A DNA stretch of 47,592 nucleotides from Mariniphaga sp964540165 (GCA_964540165.1 CAZILU010000005.1:1-47592), one strand, 5' to 3'. Positions 26,287 through 34,606 are shown, counted from the stretch's first letter. The notes: a model not told the origin generated them from the sequence alone. Made by a program: numbers and translations.

Positions 26287-26932
26287 GGCAGAAAATATCA
26301 GCAAGTCGTACGGAGAGCTTCAGGTATTAAAAGATGTTCATCTCCAGGTCCCATCGGGTAAAATATACTCGATTGTCGGACCCAGTGGCGCGGGAAAAAC
26401 GACCCTGCTGCAAATTATCGGTACCTTGAGCAAACCCGACTCCGGAACGATTTTTTTTAACGACAGGGATATCTCAACACTGAACGAGAAAGAGCTGGCC
26501 GGCTTCCGGAACCGTGAAATTGGCTTTGTCTTTCAGTTTCACCATCTTTTACCCGAATTTACTGCCCTGGAGAATGTATGTATTCCATCGTTTATCGCAG
26601 GGAACTCCAAATCAGCATCTGAAAAAGAGGCCCGGAAATGGCTCGACTACTTGGGATTGCAGGAGCGCATCCGGCATAAACCCTCCGAATTGTCGGGAGG
26701 CGAAAAACAACGCGTGGCTATGGCAAGGGCACTGATCAATCAGCCTTCGGTCGTTTTAGCCGATGAACCTTCGGGAAATCTTGATTCAGCAAACCGGGAG
26801 GAGCTGCACGATCTGCTCTTTCAACTGCGGGATGATTTCGGACAAACATTCGTCATTGTTACCCACGACGATCACTTTGCCGAACGGTCAGATATGATTA
26901 TCCATATGAAGGATGGATTGATCGAAGCCTGA
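26273..26932 (+). CDS. lolD: Lipoprotein-release ABC transporter ATP-binding protein LolD-like
   Basis: This is the ATPase of a LolCDE/MacB-type ABC transporter that extracts lipoproteins from the inner membrane. The 219-residue protein has Walker A GPSGAGKT at 36-43, signature LSGGEKQR near 138, Walker B VVLADEP near 158 and the H-loop in IVTHDDHFAE. The length fits a stand-alone ATPase. The ATG at 26273 overlaps the end of tatA by 14 bases; upstream in-frame starts inside tatA encode no conserved residues. The membrane partner (LolC/E) is not next to it. An FtsE-like or other LolD-family exporter role cannot be ruled out. Confidence 0.88.
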   Translation: MTLIRAENISKSYGELQVLKDVHLQVPSGKIYSIVGPSGAGKTTLLQIIGTLSKPDSGTIFFNDRDISTLNEKELAGFRNREIGFVFQFHHLLPEFTALENVCIPSFIAGNSKSASEKEARKWLDYLGLQERIRHKPSELSGGEKQRVAMARALINQPSVVLADEPSGNLDSANREELHDLLFQLRDDFGQTFVIVTHDDHFAERSDMIIHMKDGLIEA

Positions 26933-26988
26933 CAGATTTTGTCCGGAGCGTGAACGTTGGCAGTTGGTAAGGATCTAAAGTCAGGGTA

Positions 26989-27768
26989 ATGAATTTTAGC
27001 GAATTAAAAGATTTTTTGGATCAAAAGGCAGAACGGTATAACCGGCCTGATTTTATCGAGTCAGACCCGATAAAGATTCCCCGGATGTTTGACCGGAAGG
27101 AGAATATTGAAATTGCTGCTTTTCTGACAGCCACCATCGCCTGGGGTAATCGGAATGCCATTATAAAAAATGCGGTAAGACTTATGCGGCAAATGGATAA
27201 TCAGCCATTTGATTTTGTTCTGCACGCTTCAGCGTCTGAATTATTCCATCTGAAACGGTTTGTTCACCGCACCTTTCAAGGCGATGACTGTATCTATTTT
27301 GTCCGGTCACTGCGAAATATTTATAAAAACTACGGCGGATTGCAGTCGGTTTTGGAGGGTGGATTCCGGAAGGATGAATCGGTGAAAGCCGCTCTTGAAA
27401 ACCTTTATGATCTGTTTTTTGAGATTCCCGGTGAGCGCACCCGCAAACACCTGGCAAATGTGGCAAGCGATGCTTCTGCCAAGCGGCTCAACATGTTTCT
27501 CCGTTGGATGGTGCGTAATGACGATTCGGGCGTCGATTTTGGCCTTTGGAATGGAATTCCGCCCTCGGCACTAATGCTCCCCCTCGATCTGCACACCGGA
27601 AATGTAGCCCGAAAACTGGGCCTTCTTCAACGAAAGCAGAACAACTGGAAGGCTGTTGAAGAGGTGACCGCCAAATTGCGCCTGATGGATCCTGTTGATC
27701 CGGTTAAATACGATTTCGCCCTGTTTGGCCTTGGAATTTTTGAACGGTTTGCACATGGGCAGGAATAA
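26989..27768 (+). CDS. TIGR02757 (DUF2400) family protein
   Basis: The 259-residue protein matches the TIGR02757 family of Bacteroidota and related groups by its opening (LKDFLDQKAERYNRPDFIESDPIKIPRMFDRKENIEIAAFLTATIAWGNR in parts) and its PPSALMLPLDLHTGNVARKLGLL segment. That pattern resembles helix-hairpin-helix DNA glycosylases, but no activity is known to me. It is soluble and cytoplasmic. It lies 56 bases after lolD, and its end overlaps the next gene by 14 bases, so the two are likely translated from one message. Confidence 0.9.
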   Translation: MNFSELKDFLDQKAERYNRPDFIESDPIKIPRMFDRKENIEIAAFLTATIAWGNRNAIIKNAVRLMRQMDNQPFDFVLHASASELFHLKRFVHRTFQGDDCIYFVRSLRNIYKNYGGLQSVLEGGFRKDESVKAALENLYDLFFEIPGERTRKHLANVASDASAKRLNMFLRWMVRNDDSGVDFGLWNGIPPSALMLPLDLHTGNVARKLGLLQRKQNNWKAVEEVTAKLRLMDPVDPVKYDFALFGLGIFERFAHGQE

Positions 27769-28471
27769 TTACTTCCGGTTTAAACAGTTTACCATCCTTC
27801 AGGAGAAGAGCGCCATGAAGGTGGGAACCGATGGCGTCTTAATCGGTGCCTGGACTGACGTTTCCGGTGCCAGACGAATTCTGGATATAGGAACCGGTAC
27901 AGGCCTGATCGCCTTAATGATGGCTCAACGTTCCAATGCCTCTGTTACTGGCATTGAGATTGAAGAGAATGCAGCGGCGGAGGCGCTTCGTAACGTCCAG
28001 AATTCACCCTGGAAAAGCCGAATAACCATTCTAAATTCCTCTTTTCAGAATTTTCTCAAATCTGCGGTGCCGCCCTTCGATCTGATCGTCTCCAATCCGC
28101 CCTTCTTTTCAAACAGCCAGCACTCACGGTGTAAATCATTAGCGATGGCAAAACACAATCACCTGTTGCCGCTGCCGGCTCTGGCAAGCGGAAGCGCTGA
28201 ACTGCTAACCCCGGACGGTGTGCTGTCGGTTATCCTCCCGGCTTCATCGGCTGATGAGTTTTTGCTGCTGACCCGGCGGGAAGGATTAAAGCTGTTTCGC
28301 CAAACGATCGTTCGTCCCGATGATCAGAAAAAACCGCACCGCTGCCTCCTCGAATTTTCTAAATCCGACCGGGAGCTCTCCTCGGCTCACCTGAGCATAC
28401 ATCTTGATGACCATTCCGGATATACCGAACCTTACAAAACATTAACCCGTGAGTTCTACCTGAACTTTTAG
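27755..28471 (+). CDS. tRNA1(Val) A37 N6-methyltransferase-like protein (TrmN6/YfiC family)
   Basis: TrmN6 methylates N6 of A37 in tRNA-Val using S-adenosylmethionine. The 238-residue product has the SAM-binding motif DIGTGTG at 44-50 and the catalytic NPPF motif at 114-117 (SNPPFFSNS), the mark of N6-adenine methyltransferases. The N-terminus MGRNNYFRFKQFTILQEKSAMKVGTDGVLIGAW, in parts, is typical of YfiC-type enzymes. The frame is open to 27695, but the ATG at 27755 fits this N-terminus and overlaps the upstream gene by 14 bases. The substrate is assigned by family and could be another RNA. Confidence 0.9.
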   Translation: MGRNNYFRFKQFTILQEKSAMKVGTDGVLIGAWTDVSGARRILDIGTGTGLIALMMAQRSNASVTGIEIEENAAAEALRNVQNSPWKSRITILNSSFQNFLKSAVPPFDLIVSNPPFFSNSQHSRCKSLAMAKHNHLLPLPALASGSAELLTPDGVLSVILPASSADEFLLLTRREGLKLFRQTIVRPDDQKKPHRCLLEFSKSDRELSSAHLSIHLDDHSGYTEPYKTLTREFYLNF

Positions 28472-28553
28472 GCGGGGATAATCCCTCTTGCCGAAAAACT
28501 TTTTTTTCAAATTTTGGTTAATTATCTAAGAATTGAATTAAATAAAATACCAT

Positions 28554-28587
28554 TTTGTCTTTTATTGATATAAAGTGACTATTTTTG
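28554..28587 (+). promoter_or_regulatory. Promoter upstream of the flavin reductase gene (-33 TTTG, -7 TATTTTTG)
   Basis: TATTTTTG at 28580-28587 matches TAnnTTTG fully. A TTTG at 28554-28557 lies 22 bases upstream, slightly wide. The start would be at about 28593, leaving a leader of about 85 bases that contains a possible 15-codon ORF (28624-28671). Confidence 0.55.
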
Positions 28588-28678
28588 GCCTTTTTAGTGA
28601 TTAAAATTGAGCGGATATAACTGATGAAGGCCATCCTGAGTCACAGGCATAAGTATCCGTTTGGTAAGTAAAAAATAA

Positions 28679-29359
28679 ATGCATATGGAGATGAACACAG
28701 ATATTCAGATCGACACGAATTTTTACAAAGTACATGATATTCGGTTTTTGACCGATACTGCCTTTATCGTGCAGTTTCCCCGCCGCGATTTTTCCTTTAA
28801 AGCCGGGCAGCATATTTCGCTGTCTGTGCAGGATGATTTTCAAAGCCGTGAGTACTCGATCTATAGTGCAGAGGCCTCCGACTATCTGGAGGTGCTGGTT
28901 AAGGAGGTTGAAGGAGGATATTTTTCTCCGAAGTTGAAACATTTGAAACGGGGTGATATGGTAGAGATTCACGGTCCGTTTGGTCGTTTTGTTTTGAATC
29001 GTGACAAATTGAATACGCATCAGCATATTTTTATTGCCAGTGGAACCGGAATTGCTCCGTTTCACAGCATTATTCACAGCAATCCGGGTATTGATTACCG
29101 GTTAATTCACGGCGTTCGTTTCGGTGATGAAGCCTATGAGAAGGAATCGTATGCTGATGATCGCTATCTGTTGTGTACTTCACGCGATGATTCGGGCGAC
29201 TATCACGGGCGTCTTACCGGGTATTTAAGGGAGGCTGCGTTTGACCGGAACAGTTGTTTTTATTTGTGTGGAAACAGCGATATGATCTTCGATGCTATGG
29301 ATATATTAAAATCGAAAGGCTTTGATCGGAACGATGTTACGGTAGAGGTCTATTTTTGA
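28679..29359 (+). CDS. Ferredoxin-NADP reductase-like flavoprotein
   Basis: A single-domain FAD- and NAD(P)H-binding oxidoreductase of the ferredoxin-NADP reductase superfamily, 226 residues. The FAD motif R-x-Y-S is at 57-60 (SREYSIYSA), the glycine-rich nicotinamide motif ASGTGIAPFHSI follows near 122, and the C-terminal CGNSDM and terminal aromatic residue (VEVYF) fit the family. It has no fused ferredoxin, oxygenase or globin domain, so it must pass electrons to a separate partner that I cannot name. Three in-frame ATGs crowd the start (28679, 28685, 28691); the first is used. The gene after it begins within its last codons or just beyond. Confidence 0.85.
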   Translation: MHMEMNTDIQIDTNFYKVHDIRFLTDTAFIVQFPRRDFSFKAGQHISLSVQDDFQSREYSIYSAEASDYLEVLVKEVEGGYFSPKLKHLKRGDMVEIHGPFGRFVLNRDKLNTHQHIFIASGTGIAPFHSIIHSNPGIDYRLIHGVRFGDEAYEKESYADDRYLLCTSRDDSGDYHGRLTGYLREAAFDRNSCFYLCGNSDMIFDAMDILKSKGFDRNDVTVEVYF

Positions 29360-29402
29360 CTCAATTTCAGGTTTCTGTCCGGTTGGTTCGCAAAACAATG
29401 GT

Positions 29403-29410
29403 TATCTTTG
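29403..29410 (+). promoter_or_regulatory. -7 promoter box inside the apparent 5' end of the next ORF
   Basis: TATCTTTG matches TAnnTTTG fully, with TTG at 29383-29385 about 17 bases upstream. The start would be at about 29416. It sits inside the frame that is open from 29356, so the true start of the downstream gene should be the ATG at 29437. Confidence 0.65.
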
Positions 29411-29436
29411 CGAATTATTATCAACACCCGGATCAG

Positions 29437-30198
29437 ATGCTTAAACGATGGTACAAGAAGGTAGTTCCTGAACGAATTCGCTTGTCGGTCAGGATGCATT
29501 TAGCGAAGGCAATTTCTCTGTTTTATGTGGGTGGCCGTTATCGCTGTAACTGTTGCAACCGGTCGTTTAGGTCGTTTCTTGCAAAAGGAAATATCCGCCG
29601 CGAAAATGCTCAATGTCCCTATTGTGGCTCACTCGAAAGGAGCCGTTTATTGCTTTTTTACCTGAAGCAGGAGACCGGCCTGTTCGATGGTAATCATCGC
29701 AACATCCTCCATTTTGCACCGGAGCGGTCGTTATACCAAATACTCCGAAGAATGGGAGGCACCTATATTGATGGGGATATCAATCCGGCCTATGCAACGC
29801 ATCGGATTGATATTACCAACATTCCTTATCCCGACAACTTTTTTGATCTGATTATTTGCTCCCATGTGCTGGGCCATGTTGCCGATGAGAAAAAGGCGAT
29901 CGGTGAGATGCATCGGGTATTGAAAGAAGATGGGTTCGCCCTGATTATGACGCTTCTGAATCCGGATGCTGCCGAAACGCTGGAAGATACGACGGTAACC
30001 TCTTCATCTGACCGGCTTAACCGATACGGAGAGCCGGATCTTTGCCGGTTGCATGGGATGGATTTTGCAAAACGGCTGGAACTGGGAGGCTTTCGGGTGG
30101 AGACGATTGATTACCGGAAGGCCCTGTCTGGCGAGGTTAATGAAAGGTACCGGTTGGGAGACGGACGGAGGGAGCTGATCTTCCGGTGTACCCGGTAA
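29437..30198 (+). CDS. SAM-dependent methyltransferase with N-terminal cysteine-rich zinc finger
   Basis: A 253-residue class I methyltransferase. The N-terminus has two cysteine pairs (RCNCCNRSF and CPYCGSLER), typical of a small zinc-binding module. A Methyltransf_11-like core follows (about residues 85-190), with a SAM-pocket region around HFAPERSLY, an acidic loop DGDINPAYATHRIDIT and the motif DLIICSHVLGHV. The substrate is unknown; such proteins in Bacteroidota are often near glycan or cofactor genes. The reading frame starts at a TTG at 29356, but the promoter box at 29403-29410 makes the ATG at 29437 (MLKRWYKKVVPERIRL) the likely start. The stop is followed after 4 bases by the end of the opposing gene. 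Confidence 0.82.
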   Translation: MLKRWYKKVVPERIRLSVRMHLAKAISLFYVGGRYRCNCCNRSFRSFLAKGNIRRENAQCPYCGSLERSRLLLFYLKQETGLFDGNHRNILHFAPERSLYQILRRMGGTYIDGDINPAYATHRIDITNIPYPDNFFDLIICSHVLGHVADEKKAIGEMHRVLKEDGFALIMTLLNPDAAETLEDTTVTSSSDRLNRYGEPDLCRLHGMDFAKRLELGGFRVETIDYRKALSGEVNERYRLGDGRRELIFRCTR

Positions 30199-30202
30199 TC
30201 TG

Positions 30203-31180
30203 CTATTCCGGGTGGTTAACCGTTGCTTTTCCCAATGGTTTTCTGATCATATAATAGAGAATCTCCGCTTTCAGGTTCTCATAAAAATTGCCGGGTTGTT
30301 CAACCGGATAGCGCTGCCGGTGGCGCTCAACGCTGTCGTTTTTAATTCCTGCAGTTCCAAACGTTACATCGCACAAGCCCTCCTGATGGATTGCCTTAAG
30401 GAGTTTGCCCGATACGCCGCTGTCGGTAAAGGGAAAGGAGAATGCACGGATCTCTGTTTTAACGATCTCACCCAGTTGCCCCATGCTGGTTCTGACCTCT
30501 GCCATCTGCTTTTCAAACGAAATTTCAGCGAATTCGGGATGGTTGTGGCTGTGTGCACCTACCGTGAATCCCTGGCTGGCCACTTTTTTAATCTGTTCGG
30601 TGCTCATGTAGGGTTGTTGCTGTCGGAGAAATTCGTCAAAGTTAAGTCCGATCAGGTTGGCAACGGTATCCAGGAGCGGGGTCTGCGCAATTTTCGCTTG
30701 TAAAATTTTTTCCCCATTCAGGTTCTCTCTGAGCAGGAATTGCTCTGCTTCAGCATGTGGATTCTTTTTCAGATGACTAAGGATGAGGCTGGCCTTGTAC
30801 CGGTGGAAGAGCTTTTTGTTGTCGGTGAATGCTGTATTGATAAAGAAACTTGCGGGTATTCCCATTTGAATCAGGAGCGGAGCGATCACTTCAGCACACT
30901 CGCGCAGGCCATCATCAAAACTGAGGTGGAAGTGCTTTCCGTCCGGATTTTTATGGATCAGATCGGACAAGGGTACCGGTCGGAAATGTTTCATTAAGAA
31001 TTCAAGTTCCTCTTTGAATGAAGCGGTATTTCGGTAAGGATAGTTCAAAATGTGTGGCAACGGCACATCGCTAACCACATGGTAAAAAGGGAGGAAGCAC
31101 GGGATCTCCCGGTTCAGCAACCATTTCATTGGAAGTGCACGACCTGCCAGACGGCTGATATGTCGAATGGTTTTTTTCAT
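30203..31180 (-). CDS. Polysaccharide deacetylase (NodB-type) family protein
   Basis: A 325-residue NodB-fold deacetylase that would remove acetyl groups from a cell-wall or surface sugar polymer. The catalytic motif SFDDG is at about 87-91 and the metal-binding HSHNH at about 210-214, both intact. An N-terminal stretch of about 30 residues is basic and then hydrophobic, without a clear cleavage site. The start overlaps the stop of the upstream gene by 4 bases (ATGA), so translation is coupled. The target polymer is unknown. It is the last gene of the radC-led run on this strand. Confidence 0.9.
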   Translation of the reverse strand: MKKTIRHISRLAGRALPMKWLLNREIPCFLPFYHVVSDVPLPHILNYPYRNTASFKEELEFLMKHFRPVPLSDLIHKNPDGKHFHLSFDDGLRECAEVIAPLLIQMGIPASFFINTAFTDNKKLFHRYKASLILSHLKKNPHAEAEQFLLRENLNGEKILQAKIAQTPLLDTVANLIGLNFDEFLRQQQPYMSTEQIKKVASQGFTVGAHSHNHPEFAEISFEKQMAEVRTSMGQLGEIVKTEIRAFSFPFTDSGVSGKLLKAIHQEGLCDVTFGTAGIKNDSVERHRQRYPVEQPGNFYENLKAEILYYMIRKPLGKATVNHPE

Positions 31181-32103
31181 TGGTCCTGTTTTTTTATCCA
31201 GCGGATGATTTGGGGAAGTTGGTTGTAATGCATGAGATGGTAGCTTTCGGGAGAGGCTCCGAATCCATGGAAGAACCGGGCAATCCCGGGAACCATAGAC
31301 CCTTCAAAATCGATGGTTACATTGGATGCGGCATGGGTTCGGATCAAATGATCCATCAGGTAAAACATGGCACCCGTCTTTTTTCCCGTAGCATCGGATA
31401 CCGGATTCAGGTAGAGGATTCGTCCTTTCCACCGGCAGATCAGTGCTGTGGCACAAAGTTCATTGCCGGTAGTATAGACGCCCATTGTCTTTCCAAAACC
31501 ACGGTATTGCATATAGGCAACCAGGTTTTTAAGCCGGTCAAAATTTCTGCTTCCCATGGGAATGGGTTGGTGCTTATGAAAAAAATCCAGATAGTGCTCC
31601 GCCGGAATCCCTTCAGTAACAAACAGTCTGTTTTTTTTTGCTTTATTGATATTTCGCCGGGTGTTAACGGCATAATGAGCCGACAGCGATGCATACGTGG
31701 TAAACAGGGGCAGGAGGAAATTTTTTCGCGGCATGAAGTGGAATGTTTCGCTGGTAAAGGGGCGATTCCCTGCGTTCAGCGACAGGTCGGCGTACCTGAA
31801 GTGGCTGGCGACCTCCTGGAAAAAAAGAGTGGCAATCTTTTCGGAAGGTGCCGGGAATATGCCCAGCTGCTGACAAAACCAGGGTTGAAAAATATATTTG
31901 AGTCCCAGTCTCTTTTTGTATGGCAGGGGCATGACATAACGGTAGTCACCCCACACCAGGGCATCCCACCGGTCGACTGCCCGGTCGAGGTACCAGCTGA
32001 GGGCATACATGCGGCTGTTCGATGCCGCCGAAACAGACTCGTCCCACCGGTTGTAATCGATCTCCCGGTGGTGCAGATATCTTATCTTTTCCGGTTTACT
32101 CAT
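31177..32103 (-). CDS. GNAT/FemAB-like acyltransferase of unknown substrate
   Basis: A 308-residue protein in the GNAT-related Acetyltransf_6/FemAB group. It has NTRRNINKAKKN near residue 155, resembling the R-x-x-I-(R/K)-K-A segment of this group. A conserved C-terminal portion (GAMFYLMDHLIRTH and TIDFEGSMVPGIARFFHGFGA) also matches the pattern. FemAB-like enzymes transfer amino acids to peptidoglycan; GNAT enzymes transfer acetyl groups; either could act on an envelope glycan here, given the two deacetylase-like neighbours. An earlier start at 32127 is possible, but the ATG at 32103, overlapping the upstream stop by 8 bases (ATGAGTAA), is preferred. Confidence 0.78.
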   Translation of the reverse strand: MSKPEKIRYLHHREIDYNRWDESVSAASNSRMYALSWYLDRAVDRWDALVWGDYRYVMPLPYKKRLGLKYIFQPWFCQQLGIFPAPSEKIATLFFQEVASHFRYADLSLNAGNRPFTSETFHFMPRKNFLLPLFTTYASLSAHYAVNTRRNINKAKKNRLFVTEGIPAEHYLDFFHKHQPIPMGSRNFDRLKNLVAYMQYRGFGKTMGVYTTGNELCATALICRWKGRILYLNPVSDATGKKTGAMFYLMDHLIRTHAASNVTIDFEGSMVPGIARFFHGFGASPESYHLMHYNQLPQIIRWIKKQDQ

Positions 32104-33418
32104 ACCTTTGATCAAATCCCATTTCAATCATTTTTCTGAACAGATCATCGTATCCTTTCCATGCCCCTCTTCCTGTCAGGGATTCATTATGCCAAATGGC
32201 TGAAAAGATTCCTCCGCACTTTCTGACTTCCGCCATCAGCTCCCCGATCTCAGTCATTGCCTCTTCGGGGGTTAGTTTCAAGTAGTCTTTAAGCGTGACA
32301 TCCATAACCTGAAACGGAATAATTTTCAGTGATGTTGTGGCCTCCCGGTGTAAATCGTAAAAAAAATAGGGTGTGCAGATGCCTGCTCTGAATCCCGTAT
32401 GAGAAGGATACCCCATGGAGTAATCCTCTGAAATACCGGCTTTTATCAGGTGGCGATAACTCTCGGGAATATGCAGTTTCAGGTAATGGAACCGGCTTCG
32501 GGTAATCTTTTTACCGGTAATCTTCTCCAGCCGCCGGCGTTCGTCAGAGATCAGATGGCTCTCTTTCGATTGGGAAGCGGAGTAGGAGGGATGGATCCCG
32601 ACCCGGTATCTCTGATCAGTTTCACGAATCAACTGCTGCAGATGGTGGTTTTTCCAGCTGATATTTTTATCGTACCGGCTGTAATCACCTAAAAGAAAGA
32701 AAAAGCGAACCTGCTCCTCTCTTCCTTCGAAACATTCGTTCAACAGCCGATAGGTATCGAAAGGATCTCTTTTCTTTCGCAGCAGCACTTCGATCCGTTC
32801 TTTTACATCCGTTCCGGGATGGGTGATGGCCGCCCTGGCCAGGGCTCCTGCACTCCGCCAAAATCCTTTGTGGGCATAAGCCCAGGCATTATCGATGTCG
32901 ATGGTTGGAATGAAGGTGAACCGGGGTTCCGGTAAGTAAAATCCGGCGAACTGCTTTGCCATCTTCTCTCCAAGGATGCGGGCCCATATATTGACCACGG
33001 GCTTTCTCAGGAGATTGAATTTTGTCAATATACTGCATTCTGCAGGAAACCGTCCGTGTGCATCGCGGTGGTTGTTCAGGTACTCCTCGTAGCGCGTAAT
33101 CAGGTAGAAAGAGGCAGCCAGCGGATCGGACGGCAGGTTGGAATTGCCCGGGCTTTTAAAAAAGAGGTGTTGATTCTCAACCATGACCGGCTCTGATTCG
33201 GGGATTGCCAGCTCCCGGTTAAAGAGCAGGGTGTGTGGGGTGATATTGATCGCATGTTCGAATCTTCGGGCTGAGTAGTTGAGTTTGGGGAGATCAGCGT
33301 CAGCAAAAACGGCCGGATCACTGGTAAACGTGATTTCTTGTTGAAGAATGGATGTAAAGAGTACATGGGCGATATACTCCAGTCGGGAATTAAGTTTATC
33401 TGTATAGATTAAAATCAT
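32096..33418 (-). CDS. Polysaccharide deacetylase-like protein with DUF7033-type N-terminus
   Basis: A 440-residue protein with an N-terminal region (about 1-110) like the DUF7033 found in Bacteroidota, then a NodB-like barrel. The conserved segments FIPTIDIDNAWAYAHKG (near 170), GIHPSYSAS and the C-terminal GGIFSAIWHNESL are typical of this family. The usual SFDDG is replaced by TIDID, so it belongs to the divergent group whose substrate is unknown. A TTG at 33427 is in frame, but the ATG at 33418 is used. It lies 17 bases after radC on the same strand and overlaps the next gene by 8 bases. Confidence 0.85.
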   Translation of the reverse strand: MILIYTDKLNSRLEYIAHVLFTSILQQEITFTSDPAVFADADLPKLNYSARRFEHAINITPHTLLFNRELAIPESEPVMVENQHLFFKSPGNSNLPSDPLAASFYLITRYEEYLNNHRDAHGRFPAECSILTKFNLLRKPVVNIWARILGEKMAKQFAGFYLPEPRFTFIPTIDIDNAWAYAHKGFWRSAGALARAAITHPGTDVKERIEVLLRKKRDPFDTYRLLNECFEGREEQVRFFFLLGDYSRYDKNISWKNHHLQQLIRETDQRYRVGIHPSYSASQSKESHLISDERRRLEKITGKKITRSRFHYLKLHIPESYRHLIKAGISEDYSMGYPSHTGFRAGICTPYFFYDLHREATTSLKIIPFQVMDVTLKDYLKLTPEEAMTEIGELMAEVRKCGGIFSAIWHNESLTGRGAWKGYDDLFRKMIEMGFDQRYE

Positions 33419-33435
33419 CCGGATCAACCATTGGT

Positions 33436-34131
33436 TTACAGCATGCCTTCATCGGCCAGACTAAGATAGCAGTTTTGTCCGATAATAATATGGTCTAATA
33501 CGGAAATATCCATGATAATGGCAGCCTCTTTTATTTTTCGGGTAATCTTCAGATCGGCATCAGAAGCTTGCATGGTTCCCGACGGGTGGTTATGGCATAA
33601 GATGAGTGAGACGGCTCCCTTTTCAAGAGCATTTTTCAGGATGAGGCGAACATCGATGACGGTTCCGGTGATCCCTCCCCGGCTGATCAGGAAGTGCCCC
33701 GTGATTTTATTACCGCGGTCGAGCAGCATGACCCAGAACTCTTCGTGAGCGAGATCACCCAGCAGGGGCATGAAGAAGTCGGCAGCATCGCGGCTGCACG
33801 TCACCTTTTTTTTGTCAAATACTCCGGCATCTCTTCTTCGCCTGCCTAACTCCAGCGCGGCGATGATCGAAACCGCCTTTGCTGCGCCAATGCCGTTAAA
33901 CGACTGCAGGGAGCTGACTCCCAGACGCCCCAGCTCGTTGAGGTTGTTGTTCGCCGAGGAGAGGATTCTCCGGCTAAGTTCAACGGCAGTCTCCTCCAAA
34001 TTTCCCGATCCGATCAGAATGGCGATTAGTTCGGCATCGGAAAGCGTCCGGGGACCCTGGGCCAGCATCTTTTCCCTGGGCCGCTCTTCAACGGCCCACT
34101 CTTTGATCTTTAGCTTTTTATAATCATTCAT
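33436..34131 (-). CDS. radC: RadC family protein (JAMM-type)
   Basis: RadC proteins (UPF0758) carry a JAB/JAMM metalloprotease-like domain; a direct role in DNA repair is doubted. The 231-residue protein has an N-terminal helix-hairpin-helix region (about 1-100, with SFNGIGAAKA) and the metal motif H180-N-H182-PSG followed by an Asp near 193. An upstream -7 box (34193-34200) lies just after the rpsT terminator. It heads a run with three envelope-type genes; no functional link to them is obvious. Confidence 0.94.
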   Translation of the reverse strand: MNDYKKLKIKEWAVEERPREKMLAQGPRTLSDAELIAILIGSGNLEETAVELSRRILSSANNNLNELGRLGVSSLQSFNGIGAAKAVSIIAALELGRRRRDAGVFDKKKVTCSRDAADFFMPLLGDLAHEEFWVMLLDRGNKITGHFLISRGGITGTVIDVRLILKNALEKGAVSLILCHNHPSGTMQASDADLKITRKIKEAAIIMDISVLDHIIIGQNCYLSLADEGML

Positions 34132-34192
34132 GGTCGTGTTGTGTTTGGGTTTGTATTGAATTTTTAAAAATAGGCGTTTCAGGCCATTATTT

Positions 34193-34200
34193 CAAATTTA
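34193..34200 (-). promoter_or_regulatory. -7 promoter box for radC and downstream envelope genes
   Basis: TAAATTTG on the minus strand matches TAnnTTTG fully. The start would be at about 34187, leaving a leader of about 56 bases. The rpsT terminator begins 4 bases away, so the two units abut. Confidence 0.5.
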
Positions 34201-34203
34201 TTC

Positions 34204-34236
34204 AAAAAAAAAAGCCTTTCCGAATTTCGGAAAGGC
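34204..34236 (-). terminator. Intrinsic terminator of rpsT
   Basis: On the minus strand GCCTTTCCGAA and TTCGGAAAGGC form an 11-base inverted repeat with almost no loop (34214-34236), followed by a run of T (the A-run at 34204-34213). It lies 24 bases after the rpsT stop. Confidence 0.92.
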
Positions 34237-34260
34237 CTGTTCACTAAAGATAATATCTTA

Positions 34261-34512
34261 TTATAAGCTATTCACTTTTAGCGCAAGCTTTGATTTGAGA
34301 TTGGCTGCTTTGTTTTTGTGAATAACATTTTTCTTGGCAAGCTTGTCAATCATGGCAACAACTTTCGGGTACTTTTTTGTAGCTTCCTCCTTATTCAGTT
34401 CATTGCGCAACTCTTTGATCGCATTGCGGGTTGTTTTGGCGTAATACCTGTTCTCAACCCTCTTTTTGTCGTTCTGCCTAATTCTTTTTAACGCTGACTT
34501 ATGATTTGCCAT
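34261..34512 (-). CDS. rpsT: 30S ribosomal protein S20
   Basis: S20 is a primary 16S rRNA-binding protein. The 83-residue, Lys/Arg-rich sequence has the usual start MANHKSALKRIRQNDKKRV and the typical ending with AANLKSKLALKV. It lies 22 bases downstream of tRNA-Glu on the same strand, with no promoter box between them, so it is probably made from the tRNA transcript after processing. A strong terminator follows. Confidence 0.97.
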   Translation of the reverse strand: MANHKSALKRIRQNDKKRVENRYYAKTTRNAIKELRNELNKEEATKKYPKVVAMIDKLAKKNVIHKNKAANLKSKLALKVNSL

Positions 34513-34534
34513 TTTATCTAATTCTTAAAATTTG

Positions 34535-34606
34535 TAGCCCGTAGGGGAATCGAACCCCTGCTACCAGGATGAAAACCTGGCGTCCTAACCCCTAGACGAA
34601 CGGGCC
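34535..34606 (-). tRNA. tRNA-Glu (UUC)
   Basis: The minus strand folds as a 72-base tRNA: acceptor stem GGCCCGT with ACGGGCT (G-U at the first pair), discriminator A, D-arm GTCTAGGGGTTAGGAC, anticodon stem CCAGG/CCTGG around loop TTTTCAT (anticodon TTC), and T-arm with GGTTCGATTCC. The CCA end is not encoded. The short variable loop and the anticodon identify glutamate. Confidence 0.95.

Noticed and set aside
28624..28671. 15-codon ORF (MKAILSHRHKYPFGK) in the leader of the flavin reductase gene
   Set aside because: Possible leader peptide, but nothing but an ATG and a stop supports it.
31180..32139. 319-residue ORF antisense to the FemAB/GNAT-like gene
   Set aside because: The minus-strand gene has overlaps with both neighbours and family-like motifs; the plus-strand product has none.
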